DNA of 64,000 bases from Bradyrhizobium nanningense (GTDB lineage: Bacteria > Pseudomonadota > Alphaproteobacteria > Rhizobiales > Xanthobacteraceae): positions 1 to 64,000 of the forward strand of contig NZ_LBJC01000078.1 in NCBI RefSeq assembly GCF_004114535.1, in the 5' to 3' direction. The notes under the pieces were generated by a model. That model was not told the origin of the DNA and made no database searches. It saw only the letters and a program-made list of their open reading frames with translations. Position numbers and translations under genes: made by a program. Below are positions 1 to 8,382 of the stretch, one piece after another (the first letter of the stretch is position 1; every line of letters begins with the position of its first letter).

Positions 1-775
1 TTCATCTGGTCTCTCCTTGGAACACTGAAGCTTCGCAACCTCAGCTTCCTCGGTTCAGACCAGATGGACAACCTCCTGACAGACCACACCTAATGCGCGC
101 GCGGCAGGCACAGGAAGCGATCGAGAAATCGCCCTGACATCACAACCCTGAACCACCAGTAAATCATCCGCCGCGTCGTCATTGTCGTAATCCTCGACAG
201 CCCACCACCGGCTGCCCGGAGCAATAGCGCATGTGCAACAATACGCGTGTGATGCGCTTCACATTCGTGGCCGCAGGTCCGGCCGCGTCGTCGCAGAACC
301 ATCGCGAGCGCCAATGAAACATGCCCGCATCGCGCGAAGGCGGGCGCTTGCAAAGCCAGTGTCGCTCGCTCGTGAAAGACGCGTCTGCGCGACGCAGACA
401 CGCTCACCACGGGCGACGCCAACCTGTTCACCGCCGTCGGCGCGCACGACGGGCCGCGCATCCCGAAAAAGCCGCCAGCAATTAATCCTTCACGGTCTCG
501 CCGGTGCTTCGAAAGGACACACCACTGCATCGCTCGCCTGCGCCCGTTGGCCGACAACACGCTTCTATGCCGCGCGAGAGAAATTCTCATGCGCTGGCAG
601 TCGTTGCGCGTGCGGTGCTGGGGTATGCGGATTCTTTTCGAACAGACTGTCGAAAAATTAGCTCGAGTTGCAGGGTTTAACGTTACTCAAATAATTCAAC
701 AACGATGTGAAGCTCTCCTTATTTGAACCCACGCTCGCCGTTTAAGAAACCGTCACGGAACGGGAGTGGTGTAGG
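1..775. other. Gene-poor left edge, no recognised gene
   Basis: No reading frame here resembles a protein family I know. Open frames exist on both strands (for example 233-661 plus and 90-590 minus) but they are rich in Arg, Ala, Ser and Cys, overlap each other and have no clear ribosome site, as expected of random GC-rich DNA or an old degraded sequence. The last 120 bases are more AT-rich and probably hold the promoter of the gene starting at 776. The stretch could be a dispersed genomic repeat or decayed gene; that is inference only. Confidence 0.5.
3..66. repeat. 10-bp inverted repeat at the left edge
   Basis: CATCTGGTCT at 3-12 is repeated in exact inverted form at 57-66, enclosing a small GAAGCTTC palindrome at 27-34. 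This could fold into a stem with a long loop, or be the end of a larger element that lies outside the window. No poly-T run follows, so it does not look like a simple terminator. Confidence 0.4.
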
Positions 776-1984
776 ATGAACGATGGGATGGTTGAACTCG
801 TCGGACGAAGGCCTGTGACCTTCGGGCGGCGAAAGGTGACGCCGCGGGCCTGCGTGGCCGACAGCAAGCGTCACTTGCGCGCCTTCCTCAGCGAAGTGCT
901 GGAGGATCTTGGCTTCGTCACCAGCGAATGCGCCAGCGCGGACGAGCTGCGGACCGTGCTGGCCACCGAATTGCCGGATCTGATCCTGCTCGGCGTCGCC
1001 ACCGACGGCATCGAGCCGGGACGGTTTCTGGAGATATTGGTGCGTGAGGCCTTCGCCGGGAAAGTTCTGGCGGTCGGCGCCCGCGAATCGATCATCGTCA
1101 AGGCGGTGCGGCAGGTCGGCGAGGAATATGGCCTTGCCATGCTGCCGCCGCTGACCACGCCCTTCGCCGCGGAGACGCTGCGCGAGCGTGTCGCGACGCT
1201 GCTGCCGGAGGAACCGGCGCCGAGCCCGGCCGTCCATGTCGGCGAAGCCTTGCATGCCGGCTGGTTGGAGCTTTGGTACCAGCCAAAGATCGAAGCGCGC
1301 ACGCTGGTCCGCAGCGGCGCCGAGGCGCTGGTGCGAATGCGGCATCCGACCTGGGGCGTCGTGCCGCCGGCCTATTTCATTCCGGAGCCGCACGATCCGC
1401 ATTTGCGCGATCTGTCGGAATTCGTGATCGATCGCGCCATGCAGGACTGGCACTATCTGCTGGAACAGCAAAGCCCGGTCGACCTGTCGATCAATCTTCC
1501 CGCTTCCTATCTCAGGGAGCCGCAAGCGGTGCGCGACCTCTGCCGCCGCGTGCCGACGCATCCGGCCTTCGGCGGGCTGACGGTCGAGATCGACAGCGAG
1601 GAGGCGATCCGCGACCTCGATCTCCTGACCGAGGTCGCGCGCGAGGTCGGCCTGCACAATATCGGCCTGTCGATCGACAATCTCGGCGTCAACTGGCCGG
1701 CGCTGATGGAGCTGGACAGGATTCCCTTCGTCAAACTGAAGGCCGACCGGCAATTCGTCACCGGTAGCGGCAATGACCGGCTCAAGCGCACGGTGTGCCG
1801 CCACATCGTCGAGCTCGCGCAGGGTTATGGCGCGCGCGCGGTGGCGCAGGGAGTCGAGAGCCGCGCCGACCTCGTCATGGCCAACGAGCTCGGCTTCGAC
1901 CTCGTGCAGGGCTTCCTGTTCGGCAAGCCGATGCCGCTGAAGAAGTTCGCGCGCTCGACGCTGACGAAAACTGTGATGGAGTGA
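776..1984 (+). CDS. REC-like/EAL domain protein with degenerate active sites
   Basis: 402 residues. Residues about 24-143 have a response-regulator receiver pattern and residues about 155-392 an EAL (c-di-GMP phosphodiesterase) domain. The E-A-L triad is present (183-185), as are the Asn of the SINL motif (240), Lys320 and Gln378. However, the DDFG motif reads D301-N302-L-G, and the general-base Glu of AEGVE is Gln358. The receiver phospho-acceptor position (after PDLILL) is Gly73, and the usual KPF lysine is missing. By analogy with studied EAL enzymes, weak or no hydrolysis is expected, so it may instead bind c-di-GMP or act by protein contact. Start at ATG 776, just after a GTAGG sequence. 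It stands alone, 43 bases from the convergent reductase gene. Confidence 0.85.
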   Translation: MNDGMVELVGRRPVTFGRRKVTPRACVADSKRHLRAFLSEVLEDLGFVTSECASADELRTVLATELPDLILLGVATDGIEPGRFLEILVREAFAGKVLAVGARESIIVKAVRQVGEEYGLAMLPPLTTPFAAETLRERVATLLPEEPAPSPAVHVGEALHAGWLELWYQPKIEARTLVRSGAEALVRMRHPTWGVVPPAYFIPEPHDPHLRDLSEFVIDRAMQDWHYLLEQQSPVDLSINLPASYLREPQAVRDLCRRVPTHPAFGGLTVEIDSEEAIRDLDLLTEVAREVGLHNIGLSIDNLGVNWPALMELDRIPFVKLKADRQFVTGSGNDRLKRTVCRHIVELAQGYGARAVAQGVESRADLVMANELGFDLVQGFLFGKPMPLKKFARSTLTKTVME

Positions 1985-2027
1985 GCTCGTTCGCGGCTCC
2001 TACGTCGATGCACGCGCGCGCGAATCG

Positions 2028-2927
2028 TCAATCTCGCGCGCGTCGGCCGGCCTGCCTGGACAGTCCCTGCACGCGCGCTGTCGCGGCGCGGACATCGGTG
2101 GGCGACGACCCGGCGCCAGACTCCCCGGGCGGGATATTCGCCTCGGCACGCGCGAGGTGAATCGCGAAGCCGCTCGCCTCGGAAGCCTCGAGCCCGACGC
2201 GGAGCTGCATGCTCGGAATCAGGTAGTCGCCGCCGTTTTGGCGCCGATAGGGAATGGGCGAGGCCGTCGCAAGCGTCCTCATCCTCTCCCGCAAACGTTC
2301 GGCGGTCGCTTCGAAGCCGGCTTCGTCGAGCTTGTCGGCCTTATAGACGACGAACGGTGGAAGGACCTCATATCCCGGATAATAGAGAATGCCGTGATGG
2401 ATCGGAAACAGCAGGTCGTCGATCGGCCCGTTGATCCCGCGAGCCGAGTAATGCTCCTGCCAGCCGCCGGCCGTCACGATCAGCATCGCGCGTCTGCCGG
2501 CTAATTTGCCCTGGCCGTAGCGGTCGCCCCATCGCTTGTCGCTGTGCTCGCCGACGCCATACGCGAAGCCGTAGGCGAACACACGATCGACCCACCCCTT
2601 CAGGATCGCCGGCATGCTGAACCACCACAGCGGGAATTGCAGGATCAGCATGTCGGCCCACAGCAGCTTCTCGATCTCGCCCTTGACATCAGGGGTGAGC
2701 GTGCCGGTCTCGAAAGCCTGCTTGGACGCAGCGGCGGGCGCAAGCCGCGCGTCCACCGGCAGCGTCGGGAAGTCGGCGCGGCCGACGGCCGACGTCCAGC
2801 CCTGGGCATAAAGGTCCGACACTTGCACGTCGTGGCCCTGGGCCTCGAGCTCCCTGACCGCAACATCCCGCAGCGAGCCGTTGAGCGAACGCTGCTCGGG
2901 ATGCGCAAACACAACCAACACCTTCAT
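2028..2927 (-). CDS. NAD(P)H:quinone oxidoreductase, flavodoxin-like fold
   Basis: 299 residues from ATG 2927 (MKVLVVFAHPEQ); four extra upstream codons are possible but less likely. The N-terminal AHPEQRSLNGSL segment is the FMN/FAD phosphate-binding loop of the NQO1/MdaB/YwrO group, and the LQFPLWWFSMPAILKGWVDRV stretch (about 95-115) is the classic family signature, with a GGWQEHYS segment further on. These flavoenzymes make two-electron reductions of quinones or other electrophiles in the cytoplasm. The last ~40 residues, rich in Ala, Arg and Gly, run beyond where I expect the family to end and may be an extension from a lost stop codon. The gene is divergent from the LysR gene at 3018, 90 bases away, which probably controls it. 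Confidence 0.88.
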   Translation of the reverse strand: MKVLVVFAHPEQRSLNGSLRDVAVRELEAQGHDVQVSDLYAQGWTSAVGRADFPTLPVDARLAPAAASKQAFETGTLTPDVKGEIEKLLWADMLILQFPLWWFSMPAILKGWVDRVFAYGFAYGVGEHSDKRWGDRYGQGKLAGRRAMLIVTAGGWQEHYSARGINGPIDDLLFPIHHGILYYPGYEVLPPFVVYKADKLDEAGFEATAERLRERMRTLATASPIPYRRQNGGDYLIPSMQLRVGLEASEASGFAIHLARAEANIPPGESGAGSSPTDVRAATARVQGLSRQAGRRARD

Positions 2928-3017
2928 GATCGGCACCATTCGTTGAGGATGTCACGCAGCTAGCGCGGCGGAAAGCAATCCGGTAGATGTCGGAAATGAA
3001 TAGGATTATGCCGAAAA

Positions 3018-3959
3018 ATGGATAGATCGGAGGTCAGCCTCGAGCGAATGCGAAGCTTCGTGAGGGTCGCCGAGCGGGGAAACCTGTCGGCCGTCGCACG
3101 CGAGCTTGGGGTTGGGCAGCCCACCGTGACACGGCACATAAGGGAGCTGGAGCAGGCCGTGGGCGTACCGCTGCTCACGCGGACCACGCGCAGCGTGACG
3201 ATGACGGAGGAGGGGCGCCGCTATTATGCCGATTGCGTGCAGATCCTGCGCCTGGTCGAACACGCCGGCGACGAGGCGCGCAGCGCCCGAGGCGCGCCCG
3301 CCGGAACGATACGGATATCCTGCACCGCGGCGTTCGGCGTGCTCCACGTCAGCCGCCTCATCTTCGCTTTCCAGAACCGTTATCCTGATGTGTCGGCGGA
3401 TCTCAGCCTGACCGACGAACGGGTCGACCTCGTGAGGGAAGGTGTCGATGTCGCGCTCCGCTTGGGGCCGCTCGCCGAGAGTTCGATGAAGCTGAGATCG
3501 CTGGGGCAGTCGCGGCGCGTGCTCGTCGCCGCGCCCGGCTATCTTGCCGAGCACGGCAGGCCCGCGCGCCCGCGAGACCTCGCAAGCCACCAGGGCATCA
3601 GAATGTCCAACGTCGCCGGCAGTGATGTGCTCGTGCTGCAAGGACGCCGCGGCGGACGCCATGAGGTCCCATTCGCAGGGCGATTGCGCGTGGATCACGG
3701 ACTTGCGGCGCGAGAGGCGCTCGCGGCCGGTCGCGGTATCGGACCCACACATCTTTGGCTCATCCACGACCTTCTCGCGACCGGCAAACTCGAGCGCGTG
3801 CTTGCGGACTATTCGCCGCCTCCCGTTCCGCTGAACATGCTGATCGTGCCGGAGCGATCCGGCGTCGCACGGGTGCGGTTGCTGGTCGATTTCCTCGCCG
3901 GGCAAATCGCGCGAATCCCCGGGATCGAACAGGTCCAATCGGGCAGAAGACGGAGCTAA
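3018..3959 (+). CDS. LysR-family transcriptional regulator
   Basis: 313 residues, normal LysR length. An N-terminal winged helix-turn-helix (about residues 4-64, including LSAVARELGVGQPTVTRHIRELE) is followed by a periplasmic-binding-protein-like effector domain from about residue 90. The pattern (GTIRISCTAAFG, then VDVALRLGPL) resembles the CrgA/AaeR-type subgroup that often controls a neighbouring oxidoreductase. It is divergent from the quinone reductase (start 2927), with a shared 90-base promoter region, so autorepression and activation of the reductase by an electrophile or quinone are plausible. It ends 12 bases from the convergent EamA gene. Confidence 0.9.
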   Translation: MDRSEVSLERMRSFVRVAERGNLSAVARELGVGQPTVTRHIRELEQAVGVPLLTRTTRSVTMTEEGRRYYADCVQILRLVEHAGDEARSARGAPAGTIRISCTAAFGVLHVSRLIFAFQNRYPDVSADLSLTDERVDLVREGVDVALRLGPLAESSMKLRSLGQSRRVLVAAPGYLAEHGRPARPRDLASHQGIRMSNVAGSDVLVLQGRRGGRHEVPFAGRLRVDHGLAAREALAAGRGIGPTHLWLIHDLLATGKLERVLADYSPPPVPLNMLIVPERSGVARVRLLVDFLAGQIARIPGIEQVQSGRRRS

Positions 3960-3971
3960 CGGGGGTTGTCG

Positions 3972-4832
3972 TCACGCAAATCGCCGCGCGAAGAAGACGC
4001 AGACGACCACGAGCATCGTCGCGGCGATCATGCTCCAGGCGACGGGCTCGTGCAGCAGAAGTCCTGCGAGCGCGAGGCCGAAGAACGGCTGGAGCTGCTG
4101 CAGCTGGCCGACCCGCGCGATGCCGCCGAGCGCGAGGCCGCGGTACCAGAAGATGAAGCCGACGAACATGCTGAAGATCGAGACGTAAGCGAGCCCGATC
4201 CAGGCAAGCGCGCTAACACCGCTCCAGGCGGACGGCCAGGTCAGGATCGCGAGCGGCACCATCAGCGGCAGCGCGAGCAGGAGCGCCCAGGAGATCACCT
4301 GCCAGCCGCCGAGCCGGCGCGACAGCGCCGCGCCTTCGGCGTAGCCGAGCCCGCACAGCACGATCGCGGCGACCATCAGGAGATCGCCGGTGATTGAGGC
4401 CGAGCCGTCGCCCGACAAGGCAAAGCCGGCCACCGTGGCACTGCCGAGACCAGCAAACAGCCAGAACAGCGGCTGCGGCCGCTCGCCGCCGCGCAGCACG
4501 GCGAAGATCGCCGTCGACAATGGCAAAGGGCCGATGAAGACGATCGAATGCGCGGACGTGATGTGCTGGAGCGCAAGCGCCGTCAGCAGGGGAAAGCCGA
4601 CCACGACGCCGACGGCGACGATGGTGAGGGAAGCGAGATCCTTGCGCTGCGGCCGGGCCTGATAGAGCAGGCCGAGCACCGCAAGACCAATCAGCGCGGC
4701 GATGACCGCGCGCGCGGACGTCAGGAACAGCGCCGAGAAGCCGCCGACCGCCACGCGCGTCGCCGGCAACGAGCCGCTGAAGATGATGACGCCGAGAAGT
4801 CCGTTGCCCCAGCCGCTGCCCGCAGATTGCAT
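3972..4832 (-). CDS. EamA/DMT-family membrane transporter
   Basis: 286 residues, almost entirely hydrophobic, with about ten transmembrane segments in two five-helix EamA repeats, the usual drug/metabolite transporter layout. Substrates in this family are amino acids, purines, sugars or toxic compounds and cannot be read from the sequence. The gene is divergent from a MocR-type regulator. The 107-119 bases between them carry a long dyad (4906-4946) that is likely the shared operator. MocR-EamA divergent pairs are common in proteobacteria and often export an amine or amino acid connected to vitamin B6 chemistry; that link is inference here. Confidence 0.9.
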   Translation of the reverse strand: MQSAGSGWGNGLLGVIIFSGSLPATRVAVGGFSALFLTSARAVIAALIGLAVLGLLYQARPQRKDLASLTIVAVGVVVGFPLLTALALQHITSAHSIVFIGPLPLSTAIFAVLRGGERPQPLFWLFAGLGSATVAGFALSGDGSASITGDLLMVAAIVLCGLGYAEGAALSRRLGGWQVISWALLLALPLMVPLAILTWPSAWSGVSALAWIGLAYVSIFSMFVGFIFWYRGLALGGIARVGQLQQLQPFFGLALAGLLLHEPVAWSMIAATMLVVVCVFFARRFA

Positions 4833-4905
4833 GTCCGTCCCATCCTTTCGGGCCGCGACACTCGGCCTTCGGCGGTGGCGAGACCAGTGACAATCCAGTA
4901 CAATC

Positions 4906-4946
4906 TGGCCAAACTGTATGGATATGGAAGGTCATACACTTGGCCA
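4906..4946. promoter_or_regulatory. Long dyad between EamA and MocR genes, candidate operator
   Basis: Left arm TGGCCAA (4906-4912) then TGTATG (4915-4920); right arm CATACA (4933-4938) then TTGGCCA (4940-4946). Both half-blocks match exactly in inverted order around a 12-base centre, differing only by one base of spacing. It lies between two divergent starts, where a MocR dimer would bind. A TTG at 4940 that could start the regulator lies inside the right arm, which argues for the ATG at 4952. Confidence 0.65.
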
Positions 4947-4951
4947 GCGAG

Positions 4952-6358
4952 ATGCAAAGCGGAGGTCGCAGCGGCACGCGGACCCTCGACGTGATGAGCG
5001 CGATCCGCGCCAAGGTCGCGTGCCGCGCGCTCGGCGCCGGCGACCGCCTGCCGTCGATCCGCAGCCTCGCCGCAGCGATGGGCGTCTCGCCCTCCACCGT
5101 GGTGGAAGCCTATGACCGCCTGGCCGCCGAGGGCCTGATCCGGGCCCGTCGCGGCTCGGGCTTCTATGTCTCGCCGACGATCATGCCGCCGCTGGCGCTG
5201 ACCGAAGTCGAGCCGCGGCGCGACCGGGAAGTCGATCCGTTCTGGGTCTCCAGGCAATCGCTCGATGCCGACGCTGCCGTCCCCAAGCCCGGCTGTGGCT
5301 GGCTGCCGGCGAGCTGGATGCCGGAGGCGGGCTTGCGCCGCGCTATTCGTGCACTGGCGCGAACCGAGGCGGATCTGTTGACCGATTATGGCAGCACCCG
5401 CGGCGGACTTGTGCTGCGCCGGCTACTGCTCGCGCGCCTTGCCGAGGATGCGATTGCCGCATCTGTCGATCAGCTCATGCTGACGGGCTCGGGGACGCAG
5501 GCAACCGACCTCGTCTGCCGCTTCCTGCTCCGTCCCGGCGATACGGTACTGGTCGACGATCCCTGCTACTTCAATTTCCGCGCGCTGCTGCGGGCGCATC
5601 AGGCCAGGATCGTCGGCGTGCCCACTACGCCGACGGGCCCCGATGTCGCGCGCTTCGAGCAGATCCTCAGTACCGAGCGGCCGCGGCTCTACATCACCAA
5701 TTCGGCCCTGCACAACCCGACCGGCGCGACGCTGTCGCTTGCGACCGCGCACCGGCTTTTGACCGCCGCCGCCGCGCACGACCTCATCATCATCGAGGAC
5801 GACATTTTCGGCGACCTCGAGCCGGAGCGCTCGCCGCGGCTTGCCGCGCTCGACGGGCTCAATCGCGTGATCCGCATCGGCAGCTTCTCCAAGACGCTGT
5901 CGGCCTCGGTACGCTCAGGCTACATCGCCGCGCGGGCCGACTGGATCGAGCATCTCATCGACCTCCAGGTCGCAACCAGTTTCGGCGGCTCCAGTCCGGT
6001 CGCGACCGAGATCATCGCAAAGGTGCTGGTCGGCGGCGGCTATCGCAAGCACATGGAGGAGCTCCGGCAAAAGCTGACGCGGACGCGCCGCGATGTGGCG
6101 CGAAAACTTCAGGCGATCGGCATCGAGCCCTGGCTGATGCCGCGCGGCGGATTCTTCCTGTGGTGCCGCCTCACCGGCGGGCAGGACGCCACCCAGGTCG
6201 CGCGCGCGGCGCTCGAGGACAATGTGGTGCTGGCGCCCGGCAACGTGTTCAGCGTTTCGCAGACCGCCTCGCACTTCATGCGCTTCAACGTGACGCAGAT
6301 GAACGATCCCCTCGTGTGGGACGTGCTGCGGCGGGCGTTGAAGGCGGCGCCAAAGTAA
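4952..6358 (+). CDS. MocR-type regulator: GntR HTH fused to class-I aminotransferase
   Basis: 468 residues from ATG 4952; a TTG start four codons upstream is possible but falls within the candidate operator. The N-terminal GntR winged helix (about residues 10-75; LPSIRSLAAAMGVSPSTVVE) is followed by a linker and a fold-type I PLP aminotransferase-like domain (about 110-465). The latter has HNPTGA, IIEDDIFGDLE and the SFSKTLSASVR segment carrying the PLP lysine. Such proteins sense PLP adducts and control the adjacent gene, here the divergent EamA exporter. The final R-x-N near FMRFNVT is the substrate carboxylate-binding region. Confidence 0.92.
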   Translation: MQSGGRSGTRTLDVMSAIRAKVACRALGAGDRLPSIRSLAAAMGVSPSTVVEAYDRLAAEGLIRARRGSGFYVSPTIMPPLALTEVEPRRDREVDPFWVSRQSLDADAAVPKPGCGWLPASWMPEAGLRRAIRALARTEADLLTDYGSTRGGLVLRRLLLARLAEDAIAASVDQLMLTGSGTQATDLVCRFLLRPGDTVLVDDPCYFNFRALLRAHQARIVGVPTTPTGPDVARFEQILSTERPRLYITNSALHNPTGATLSLATAHRLLTAAAAHDLIIIEDDIFGDLEPERSPRLAALDGLNRVIRIGSFSKTLSASVRSGYIAARADWIEHLIDLQVATSFGGSSPVATEIIAKVLVGGGYRKHMEELRQKLTRTRRDVARKLQAIGIEPWLMPRGGFFLWCRLTGGQDATQVARAALEDNVVLAPGNVFSVSQTASHFMRFNVTQMNDPLVWDVLRRALKAAPK

Positions 6359-6365
6359 TCGTCGG

Positions 6366-6962
6366 TCAGTCTAGCGGCTCCTCGTACACCGGCACACCGT
6401 CGAGCAGCAGCCGCTTGATGGCGGCGCGGCCCGAGGGTAGCACGGCGGCGACGATCCGCAGCTTCTGCTGGTTGCGGGCCTGCTCGAGCTTGCCGCCCTC
6501 GCCTTCCGGCACGAAATAGCTTTCGAGACCGTATTTGACCGTCAGCCTGTCGCAGAAGGTGCGGACGGTTGATCCGCAGGAAGAGCTGACGCGGCCGCGG
6601 ATCAGCACCTCGGGCGCCGTCACCGGCAGAGGCTCGGCATGCACCGAGACGGCGGCGTAAAGGCCGTCGGCATTGGGCGCGAGCCTGACGAATACGACCG
6701 GATTGCGCGCATCAGTCGGCTTGCCGGCGAGCGCGCCGGCCGGCACTTGCGAGATGTCGTAGCGGAGCACGACATAGTCGCCGCGCAGGAAATCGCGCGG
6801 ATCGACCGGCTGCGTCTGCAAGGTCACCTCCGTGCCTTCGCGCAGGATCTGCATGCGGTCGGCGACCATCAGGACCAGCAGCACGCATTGAACAAGGACG
6901 GCGACACCGAACAGCACGGCTTTCGGGATGCGCTGCCAAAATCTTGCGATGGACGAGATCAT
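6366..6962 (-). CDS. GDYXXLXY domain membrane-anchored protein
   Basis: 198 residues. One N-terminal membrane helix (about residues 14-34) precedes an extracytoplasmic domain carrying the family's name motif GDYVVLRY at 61-68. Two cysteines (about 129 and 137) could form a disulfide. The role is unknown. The start codon overlaps the stop of the DUF2157 gene upstream (6959-6962), so the two are translationally coupled, as this pair is in many proteobacteria. They probably work together at the cytoplasmic membrane. Confidence 0.87.
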   Translation of the reverse strand: MISSIARFWQRIPKAVLFGVAVLVQCVLLVLMVADRMQILREGTEVTLQTQPVDPRDFLRGDYVVLRYDISQVPAGALAGKPTDARNPVVFVRLAPNADGLYAAVSVHAEPLPVTAPEVLIRGRVSSSCGSTVRTFCDRLTVKYGLESYFVPEGEGGKLEQARNQQKLRIVAAVLPSGRAAIKRLLLDGVPVYEEPLD

Positions 6963-8230
6963 CGTTCAGCCCTCGGCAGTGCGCGATTGAGTACCGTTGC
7001 AAACACGACGGCGACGATGCCGGCCGCCGCCAGGAATGCCGAGCGGCCGAGCAGCGAGCCCTTCACCGCCCAGGTGATGCCGGCGATGACGCCTGCAATG
7101 CCGAGCCAGCCGGCGACGATGCGCGGGCGCACGTCATCGAGCACGCCTGAGACGACGAGGCAGAGCATGGCGCACAGCAGCACGGCATAAGCGAGCCAGG
7201 GCTCGCCGGCGGTCGAGACCGGCCAGAGCGGCGCGGCGAGCAGCACGAGGGCGATCGCGCAGGCGCTGAGGATGTCGCCCGGGCGCCTGGTGAGCGTGGC
7301 GGAGACGAGGGTGAGGATCACCCCGGCGACCCCGCACAGGATCGCCCACAGCGGCTGGCCGGACATTGTGCTGCTCCGAACGCGAAAGATGTCGTCGACC
7401 GTGGTCACCTCGAGCGCCGCGACAGCGGCCAGCGCGAACGCGCCGTAGATCGACAGAACGCTGCCAAGTCGCATCGCCCGCGGCGAGGGCATAGCCGCGA
7501 TCGCGAGCCCGGCGCCGAACAGCAAGGCCGCACCGTTCGCGAGCACGAAGGACGGCTGGGACCCGTCGAACTCGAAGCGAAGCGACGTCGCGATCCACCA
7601 CGGCAGCACCGCGACCGCGACGAGGTGGGCGGCGACGCGGGAATTCCACGCAAAAGCGAGACCAGCAGCGATCAGCCAGACCGCCACGAACGGAAGATGC
7701 AGCACATCAGGCGCGTCGTAAGTCCGCATGCAGGTCCAGATGCTGGCGGCGACGAGGCTGACCGCGAGCGCCCCGCGCGAGGCGGTCAGGAATGCGGCGG
7801 CGAACGCGCCGATCGACCACAGCAGCATGCCACCGGCAAAATCCTCGCCGAGATGATACATCTGGCCGACCAGCGCGATGCCCGCCCCGAAGATGATCGC
7901 ACCGACGCTGGCGCAGAGATCGGCAAGAACATTGCGGCCGCTCGCGGCGAACCAGGCCCCGAGGGCATAGGTAGCGACCATGCCGGCGAGCAGGATCGCG
8001 AACCGCGCCAGCCGCGCGATCTCGGTCCAGTGCGCCGCCACGAAGGCGAGGAACGCGGCCGCGATCAGCAAACCGCCGACGATGCCGACGACCACGGCGA
8101 TGTTGATGCCCGGCGCTAGCTGCGGCAGCGCATTGCGGATGGAAGCGGCCGCCGCCGGCGCAATCACGCCATCGGCCTCCCATCGCGCAAGATCGGCGTT
8201 GAGGCGGTCGCGGTAGGACTTTTCGAACAT
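6959..8230 (-). CDS. DUF2157 polytopic membrane protein
   Basis: 423 residues. A short soluble N-terminus (FEKSYRDRLNADLARWEADGVI, typical of DUF2157) is followed by roughly 12 hydrophobic segments from about residue 35 to the end. No catalytic motif is visible. First gene of a two-gene operon with the GDYXXLXY gene, overlapping it by four bases. Known only as a conserved membrane pair; function unknown. Confidence 0.87.
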   Translation of the reverse strand: MFEKSYRDRLNADLARWEADGVIAPAAAASIRNALPQLAPGINIAVVVGIVGGLLIAAAFLAFVAAHWTEIARLARFAILLAGMVATYALGAWFAASGRNVLADLCASVGAIIFGAGIALVGQMYHLGEDFAGGMLLWSIGAFAAAFLTASRGALAVSLVAASIWTCMRTYDAPDVLHLPFVAVWLIAAGLAFAWNSRVAAHLVAVAVLPWWIATSLRFEFDGSQPSFVLANGAALLFGAGLAIAAMPSPRAMRLGSVLSIYGAFALAAVAALEVTTVDDIFRVRSSTMSGQPLWAILCGVAGVILTLVSATLTRRPGDILSACAIALVLLAAPLWPVSTAGEPWLAYAVLLCAMLCLVVSGVLDDVRPRIVAGWLGIAGVIAGITWAVKGSLLGRSAFLAAAGIVAVVFATVLNRALPRAER

Positions 8231-8382
8231 TGTCGTGGATCACCTCGGCCCCGGCCGGCGGGCGGGGCACTGCTAGGTCGGGGCGTGGAGGCGGCAGGTT
8301 CAAGCTATCGTCGCCGGCTGCGGGAATACCGAGTTGTCGGTTACTGCGCAACGCCTCAGCCAACCAGGCAATCGGGTGACGT

